DNA of 9,193 bases from Caldisericaceae bacterium (GTDB taxonomy: Bacteria > Caldisericota > Caldisericia > Caldisericales > Caldisericaceae), in contig JAGHAO010000201.1 of the NCBI GenBank assembly GCA_021161495.1, positions 1-9,193 on the forward strand, in the 5' to 3' direction. The notes beneath the pieces were generated by a model. The model saw only the letters and a program-made list of their open reading frames with translations. It was not told the DNA's origin and searched no databases. The number at the start of each line of letters is the position of its first letter. Within the stretch, counting starts at the first letter, position 1. The position numbers and the translations under genes were made by a program. Below are positions 5,693 to 9,193 of the stretch, one piece after another.

Positions 5693-6493
5693 GTGAGAGG
5701 GAATGATTTGATTATTGCAACAACTCTGATAAATGATGCGCTTGCTTTCGGGAAAAATATTTTCCTTGCAACAGACAGCGGAATCTATTTTTCTTCCGAT
5801 TACGGAGAAAATTTCGATTATTCCCACTCCGTAATTTCCGCAACAAAGATTTACAAATTCGAGAAATATGAGGACAAAATTTTTGCGGGAACAGACAATG
5901 GCGTGTTTGTTTTTAACGGAGAAGGTTGGGACGATTTTGCTCTCCCGGGAGAGGATATATACGCCTTGAAATTTTTCGGAGATTTTCTTTTCTGCGGGGG
6001 TGAAAACGAGATTTTTGTGCTGCAAAACGGCGAAACAGTAAACGGATTTGAAAGCACCGGGAGAGTTCAAGCATTTTCGATTTTTACAGAAAAACTTCTT
6101 ACCGGAACGAGCAAAGGGCTTTTTGAAATAACCCGTTCTCATATGGAGCGCGTTTTTGAAGAGCCGGTGCTTTCGCTCTCTTCTTCTGAGAATCTTTATC
6201 TCGGCCTGCACTCTGGCGTTGCGGTTTCCTCCGATCTGAAAAATTTTCAAAAGGCACTTTTGGGCGAGGAAATTATCCGGGCGGTTTTGTCTGTTCCTCA
6301 CGGCAAGGAAGATATTGTTTTTGCGGGGAGCGACAGCGGGCTCTGGGTTTCGTTTGATTCCGGAAAAACATTTCCGGAGAAAAAGTTAAAAAATGTTCAC
6401 ATTTTTTCTCTCTCACCTTCCGAAATTCAGGGTGAAATCCTTGTGGGAAGTTGGGGAAGAGGTCTTATAAAATATTCGCTGGGCAGAACTTAA
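5693..6493 (+). CDS. Seven-repeat beta-propeller-like protein, function unknown
   Basis: The 266-aa protein contains seven repeats of a G-[TS]-x-x-G-[IVL]-[FYW] strand pair, the pattern of beta-propeller blades: NIFLATDSGIYFSSD (22), KIFAGTDNGVFVFNG (62), FLFCGGENEIFVL (98), KLLTGTSKGLFEI (134), NLYLGLHSGVAVSSD (167), IVFAGSDSGLWVSFD (208) and EILVGSWGRGLIKYS (248). Spacing is 33-41 residues, so a small seven-bladed propeller is plausible. Two blades carry Asp-box-like turns, SSDYGENF and SFDSGKTF. There is no signal peptide or membrane span, so it should be cytoplasmic, unlike many Asp-box proteins. The start is GTG at 5693 with GGAGGT five bases upstream; the ATG two bases earlier is followed at once by TGA. 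The one-base gap to the radical SAM gene implies coupling, perhaps as a partner or scaffold, but this is inference. Confidence 0.75.
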   Translation: MRGNDLIIATTLINDALAFGKNIFLATDSGIYFSSDYGENFDYSHSVISATKIYKFEKYEDKIFAGTDNGVFVFNGEGWDDFALPGEDIYALKFFGDFLFCGGENEIFVLQNGETVNGFESTGRVQAFSIFTEKLLTGTSKGLFEITRSHMERVFEEPVLSLSSSENLYLGLHSGVAVSSDLKNFQKALLGEEIIRAVLSVPHGKEDIVFAGSDSGLWVSFDSGKTFPEKKLKNVHIFSLSPSEIQGEILVGSWGRGLIKYSLGRT

Positions 6494-6967
6494 GATACAG
6501 ACATACAGTTTAATTTTCGAAACAAATGATTTCCTAAAAGCGAGCAGCCTATCACAGTGGAATTGCCTGAAAATCCATATAAATACCGTAATGCTTTGTC
6601 TATGCCATAGGATATGCGTAAGCGGGTCAAACGAGCGAATTTTTATTCGGGAGTATATTTGTACCAAAATCATCGATTTCTGCCCGTAAAATGCAAATAA
6701 ACGCTATGTTTTTTATTAGTGTTTATCAGGGTTTCTTAGGAGTGGCACGAAAGAATGCAGGTTTCTCGAATTATAACCTGAGAACTCATAATTGAAGAAA
6801 TCCTCTATTCAAGCCAAACTCAATTTTTCGATTTCCCGAAGGCAGAAGTCAAATTTCAAAAAATATCCCGCAAACCGCATAGCTTCGTAAAAAGTATACA
6901 TTCATCGAGTTTTTCTCAAAAATGTCCTCCCCGTACTTGGTACTAAGCGGACTTTTTTGCATTTTGT
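6494..6967. other. Intergenic stretch before the insertion element, no recognised gene
   Basis: No frame here has both a start signal and a sensible product. An imperfect 10-bp stem ATAAACGCTA/TAGTGTTTAT (6697-6706 with 6717-6726, one G-U pair, T-rich loop) and a 6-bp stem CAGGTT/AACCTG (6758-6763 with 6775-6780) are visible, as is a near-palindrome CTTGGTACTAAG near 6935-6946. Neither hairpin has a T-tract. The last bases before the element (TTTTGTCAT, 6962-6970) are the left remnant of the interrupted dispersed repeat. Confidence 0.4.
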
Positions 6968-6974
6968 CATCGTA

Positions 6975-6980
6975 TATACT
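6975..6980 (+). promoter_or_regulatory. Left-end -10 box (TATACT) of the circle-junction promoter
   Basis: TATACT lies seven bases inside the left end and has no good -35 box in the integrated copy. Joined to the right end in a circular intermediate, it would be exactly 17 bp downstream of TTGACA (8892-8897), forming a strong sigma70-type promoter for the bridge RNA and recombinase, with a start near 6987. Confidence 0.75.
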
Positions 6981-6986
6981 ACCCTT

Positions 6987-7205
6987 AGATATAGGCAGTA
7001 TATAGGAAACATATCTTTGGGGTATACTTGGTATGTATGGCCAAAGGTATGGGGGAAAGCGAGTAAGCTTATGTTGGTCATTGGTTCATAGAAACCGTTC
7101 AGAATGTTAAGCCCGCTTTCCCTGTTCCTTCAAAGCCCGAACTTAGAACATTGGGCTAAAAGCCCGTATTTGCGATGATGAGCAAAGAGGAACATTCCAT
7201 ACCCA
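6987..7205 (+). ncRNA. IS110 bridge RNA (predicted)
   Basis: Bridge RNAs of IS110 elements base-pair with both target and donor DNA and direct the recombinase. This leader folds as follows. A 5' hairpin is CTTTGG/CCAAAG (7015-7020 with 7041-7046). An enclosing pair is GTATGG/CCATAC (7047-7052 with 7197-7202). A target loop lies on the 9-bp stem GGGAAAGCG/CGCTTTCCC (7053-7061 with 7114-7122) with inner helix GCTTA/TAAGC. A donor loop lies on stem GTTCCTT/GAGGAAC (7124-7130 with 7187-7193). Target loop guides are GGTCATT (7076-7082) and TCAGAATG (7099-7106); donor loop guides are AGAACATT (7145-7152) and GTATTTGCGATG (7166-7177). The order 5' hairpin, target loop, donor loop and the left and right guide in each loop follow the IS621 architecture. 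Exact ends are estimated from the promoter and last stem. Confidence 0.78.
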
Positions 7206-7241
7206 ACTGCCAAATCTATCATTAGTATAGGAGGTAAAAAA

Positions 7242-8885
7242 GTGCAGTCAATAGTTACTGTCGGCATTGATGTTTCAAAAGAGAAATTGGACATCGCAAT
7301 CTTTGACGGAAGAGAATTTATCCTAAAAACATTCTCCAACTCGGAAGACGAAGTGGAAAAACTCATAGACTATGCGGAAGAAAGAACGGGGATAAACAAT
7401 AGAGGAAAAACAAAAAGAAAAGAGGGAACGGCAAGAAAAGAGAGAGTAACAGAAAAAGGGCAAGCAACAGAAAAAGAAACAAAAGCATATAGAAATGGGA
7501 AAGAACTATCAGCAACAAGGCAAGGAATAAAAAGAAAAGAAGGAACAGGCAATAAAAATACATGCAATCGTAACATCGAACCAAAATCCCTTCACTTTGT
7601 GATGGAAGCAACCGGTTCGTATCATACAAAAGCATTGTTTGGTATATCAAAGAGGAATTATCCTGTCTACGTATTGAATCCGGTTATCTCCAAGAGATAT
7701 ACGGAGGAACAGATGAAGAGAGTAATAACAGATAAAGAATCTTCAAAGTCTCTTGCACAATATGCCTTCGTATCCCTGTCGACAAACAACATACTGAACG
7801 GACAGTCGAAAGATTACAATATGTTGAGTAAGTTCAGATTCAATTCTAAGTTTGAAGGTTATCCGTGCCGTAAAAACAGAGACAATGATTACAAAGACAA
7901 TGGTTATGAAGACAATGGTTACAGCATTAACGGATCCGGAAATAGTAATTGCTTTGATAATAAGAATAAGAACACTAATACTAACTGTAATAATTCCCTT
8001 TGTCATCATAGCAATAACCATAGTAATAACAGGAGTAATTACAACGATGATAGCAATAGCGGCAATGCCGGTAGTGAAAATAACAATTACAACAATGCAA
8101 GTGAAATCAAAAGTTCGATAAAACTTAGAATACTTGTAAAGACATCCGAAGGCCTTATCCGGACAAAAACAAGAATACTGAATCAGATAGAAGCACTCAA
8201 TCAATATCCGGAAGGTTTCTCAGAGGAAGCAAAGGAATCTTTGGAACAATTGGTTGCCGAAATAGATAAAAGAATCGAACACATAAGGAATACAATCAAA
8301 GAAATGATAAAGGACAACGAGGAAACAAAGAAAATATACGGAAGGATTACAGAGATTCCCGGAATAGGGGAGAGAACCGCATCAAGTATTATTGCATACT
8401 TCGGATCTTTCTCTTCTTTTGAAAGTGCAAAACAGGTAACCTCATACATAGGATTAACTCCTTCAATAAAGGAATCAGGAAAGAGTGTAAAGAAAAAGGG
8501 ATATGCAATCTCTAAAACAGGTAACCCGTACCTCAGGCAGGTCTTGTTTATGGCCTCACTCTCCGCCTCACAGTATAATCCCCAATGTTCACTGCTGTAT
8601 AAAAGATTGCTAAACAGAGGGAAAGACAAGAAACTCATACACATTGCAGTTGCTCATAAACTGATAAGACAGATATTTGCAGTTGTAAAATACGGAAGAG
8701 TGTATGATTCCTCATACGGGATATCAGACAAAGAAAAAGGAAATGCCGAAACAAAGAAAATTGATGAGAACTCTCTGAAAACAAAAACAGCAAGAAAAAT
8801 AGCAAAGAAGCAAAGCAAATTAAAAACAAAGCCTGATAAAATCTATTCAAAAATCGGAGATCAGAATATGGAAATTTTTTACTGA
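7242..8885 (+). CDS. IS110-family bridge RNA-guided recombinase, unusually long
   Basis: IS110 recombinases join an N-terminal RuvC-like DEDD domain to a C-terminal Tnp domain with a catalytic serine and act with a bridge RNA. Here VGIDVSKEKLDIAIFDG carries Asp10, FVMEATGSYH carries Glu122, and VITDKESSKSLAQYA carries Asp164. The 42-residue Glu-Asp spacing is that of IS621, but the fourth acid position (three residues on) is Ser167. The Tnp domain shows EIPGIGERTASSIIAYFG (371-388), SYIGLTPSIKESGKS with probable catalytic Ser412, and ISKTGNPYLRQVL (423-435). At 547 aa it exceeds the usual 320-430. The excess is a Lys/Arg/Glu/Thr-rich insert at about 50-113, an Asn-rich insert at about 205-290 and a basic tail from about 497. 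The start is GTG at 7242 after AGGAGG. No frameshift is seen, so it could be active. Confidence 0.92.
   Translation: MQSIVTVGIDVSKEKLDIAIFDGREFILKTFSNSEDEVEKLIDYAEERTGINNRGKTKRKEGTARKERVTEKGQATEKETKAYRNGKELSATRQGIKRKEGTGNKNTCNRNIEPKSLHFVMEATGSYHTKALFGISKRNYPVYVLNPVISKRYTEEQMKRVITDKESSKSLAQYAFVSLSTNNILNGQSKDYNMLSKFRFNSKFEGYPCRKNRDNDYKDNGYEDNGYSINGSGNSNCFDNKNKNTNTNCNNSLCHHSNNHSNNRSNYNDDSNSGNAGSENNNYNNASEIKSSIKLRILVKTSEGLIRTKTRILNQIEALNQYPEGFSEEAKESLEQLVAEIDKRIEHIRNTIKEMIKDNEETKKIYGRITEIPGIGERTASSIIAYFGSFSSFESAKQVTSYIGLTPSIKESGKSVKKKGYAISKTGNPYLRQVLFMASLSASQYNPQCSLLYKRLLNRGKDKKLIHIAVAHKLIRQIFAVVKYGRVYDSSYGISDKEKGNAETKKIDENSLKTKTARKIAKKQSKLKTKPDKIYSKIGDQNMEIFY
7881..7925 (+). repeat. Three tandem 15-bp repeats inside the recombinase gene
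   Basis: GACAATGATTACAAA, GACAATGGTTATGAA and GACAATGGTTACAGC follow each other without a gap and encode DNDYK, DNGYE and DNGYS. They begin the Asn-rich insert of the recombinase, whose remainder (to about 8105) is a looser run of AAY codons. The in-frame 15-bp unit suggests growth by replication slippage. Confidence 0.85.
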
Positions 8886-8891
8886 AAGGTA

Positions 8892-8897
8892 TTGACA
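8892..8897 (+). promoter_or_regulatory. Right-end -35 box (TTGACA) of the circle-junction promoter
   Basis: This perfect TTGACA sits 13 bp before the right boundary and just past the recombinase stop. In the integrated element no -10 box follows at the right distance in the flank. In an excised circle it would be paired with TATACT at 6975-6980 with a 17-bp spacer. Confidence 0.72.
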
Positions 8898-8907
8898 AAA
8901 CACAGAA

Positions 8908-8945
8908 CATTCTGATGGAGCGCAGCAACAGAAGGATCTCGTATT
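8908..8945. repeat. Right part of the dispersed repeat interrupted by the element
   Basis: CATTCTGATGGAGCGCAGC followed by AACAGAAGGATCTCG is the body of a GTCATTCTGA-headed repeat that has lost its first bases; TGTCAT remains at 6965-6970 on the other side of the element. The arms ATTCTG and AGAAGGAT are weakly complementary, as in related units. Confidence 0.7.
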
Positions 8946-8946
8946 A

Positions 8947-9017
8947 GTCACTCTGAATTTATTTCAGAGTCTCGCATTTTACCTGAGACCCTGAGTTAAT
9001 ACGCTTCAGGGTGACAA
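8947..9017. repeat. Two palindromic repeat units
   Basis: The first unit has arms ACTCTGAA (8950-8957) and TTCAGAGT (8963-8970). The second has arms ACCCTGA (8988-8994) and TCAGGGT (9006-9012), followed by GACA. They are a better preserved version of the pair at 3048-3119, in the same order. Confidence 0.85.
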
Positions 9018-9027
9018 CTAATCCGTT

Positions 9028-9071
9028 ATCCTGCACTCCTTTCCTCGCCGAAGGCAAGCACCTGTTTCAGT
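9028..9071. repeat. Palindromic repeat unit with TCGCCGAAGGCAAGCA insert
   Basis: This 44-bp stretch is a near copy (two or three differences) of 2992-3035. It starts ATCCTGCACTC and contains the inner hairpin-forming block CTCGCCGAAGGCAAGCACC. Its right arm (TTTCAGTAC) has decayed compared with CAGGAT in the other copy. Confidence 0.8.
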
Positions 9072-9084
9072 ACCTCGTATTTTC

Positions 9085-9110
9085 GTCATTCCGGACTTAA
9101 TCCGGAATCT
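9085..9110. repeat. GTCATTCCGGA palindromic repeat unit
   Basis: GTCATTCCGGACTTAATCC with GGAATCT forms an 8-bp perfect stem ATTCCGGA/TCCGGAAT (9088-9095 with 9101-9108) with a 5-base loop. It shares the GTCATT head with the target of the IS110 element. Confidence 0.85.
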
Positions 9111-9155
9111 TGTATTTCTTCGCTTTCGGAGTGCACTTCGATAAAGGAATTAAAA

Positions 9156-9193
9156 ACGAGACCCTGAGTAAAAACATCTCAGGGTGACAAAAA
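9156..9193. repeat. GAGACCCTGAG...CTCAGGGTGACA palindromic repeat unit (runs to window end)
   Basis: Perfect arms ACCCTGAG (9161-9168) and CTCAGGGT (9178-9185) are followed by GACAAAAA. The reverse complement of the tail reads TGTCACCCTGAG, the same GTCAnnCTGA head that starts the other units, so each repeat is a palindrome bounded by this head on both strands. It may continue beyond the window. Confidence 0.85.

Larger units (their letters stand above)
6968..8910 (+). mobile_element. IS110-family insertion element with bridge RNA, complete
   Basis: The element contains a leader-encoded bridge RNA and one recombinase gene. The ends were placed at the CAT trinucleotides at 6968-6970 and 8908-8910, because four guide-like segments in the leader converge on them. 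The segment at 7145-7152 equals the right end (AGAACAT, 8904-8910). The segment at 7166-7177 is complementary to the left end (6968-6979, 10 of 12). The segment 7076-7082 matches the left flank (GTCAT), and 7099-7106 is complementary to the right flank (CATTCTGA). There are no terminal inverted repeats and no target duplication beyond the core, as is normal for the IS110 group. Removing the element restores GTCATTCTGATGGAGCG, a member of the host repeat family. The true core dinucleotide is CA or AT within the shared CAT. Confidence 0.82.

Noticed and set aside
6413..6673. Minus-strand reading frame of 86 codons near the end of the propeller gene
   Set aside because: It has no ribosome binding site, overlaps the propeller gene antisense, and its product has no recognisable motif.
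6697..6726. Integron attC site or terminator after the propeller gene
   Set aside because: The stem lacks the paired core sites of attC, there is no integrase, and there is no T-tract; it also lies about 200 bp from the gene end.
7051..7122. Riboswitch upstream of the recombinase gene
   Set aside because: The two large loops carry segments matching the element ends and flanks, which is explained by a bridge RNA and not by a ligand-binding leader.
7743..8204. Hydrophobic, membrane-like reading frames on both strands across the Asn-rich part of the recombinase (also plus strand 7852-8121)
   Set aside because: They are out-of-frame readings of AAY-rich codons, have no start signals, and lie inside a well-supported gene.

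Overview
This window looks like a piece of an AT-rich genome from an uncultured bacterium. The evidence for a bacterium is sigma70-like promoters (TATAAT, TTGACA), GGAGGT Shine-Dalgarno sites, a tRNA with an encoded CCA, and bacterial RarA and RdgB. I cannot assign a phylum. Two genes (rdgB and the radical SAM gene) appear to be transcribed from promoters whose -10 box sits 6-7 nt before the ATG, so leaderless messages probably coexist with Shine-Dalgarno-led ones. A family of short imperfect palindromes of the GTCAT(T/C)CTGA...TCAGGGTGACA type is scattered through the intergenic DNA.

Layout. Positions 1-1780 (+) hold the 3' half of a nicotinate phosphoribosyltransferase gene and a full rarA, joined by a one-base stop/start overlap. 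Positions 1765-2527 (-) hold rdgB followed by an overlapping 53-aa gene with a strong ribosome binding site. Positions 2563-2837 (-) hold a tRNA-Ser(GCT) with its promoter, a trailer with a strong hairpin, and an intrinsic terminator. Positions 2989-3185 are palindromic repeats. Positions 3229-3973 (-) are a Phd/YefM-RelE type toxin-antitoxin module with promoter and a two-box TGTACA operator; the toxin gene is broken by a one-base frameshift. Positions 4262-6493 (+) are a two-gene unit: a B12-binding radical SAM enzyme and a cytoplasmic seven-repeat beta-propeller-like protein.

Positions 6968-8910 are a complete IS110-family element, the most interesting part of the window. Both ends can be placed at a shared CAT trinucleotide. 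The leader between the left end and the recombinase gene folds as a bridge RNA with a 5' hairpin and two large loops. All four expected guide segments can be read by eye: two match the element's own ends and two match the target flanks. The target is the head of the host's dispersed repeat (GTCATTCTGA...). Joining right end to left end would create a TTGACA-17 bp-TATACT promoter pointing into the bridge RNA. The recombinase is 547 aa, much longer than usual, because of a Lys/Arg/Glu-rich and an Asn-rich low-complexity insertion, and one of its four expected DEDD acids appears to be Ser. The window ends in another cluster of the dispersed repeats, next to which the element has inserted.
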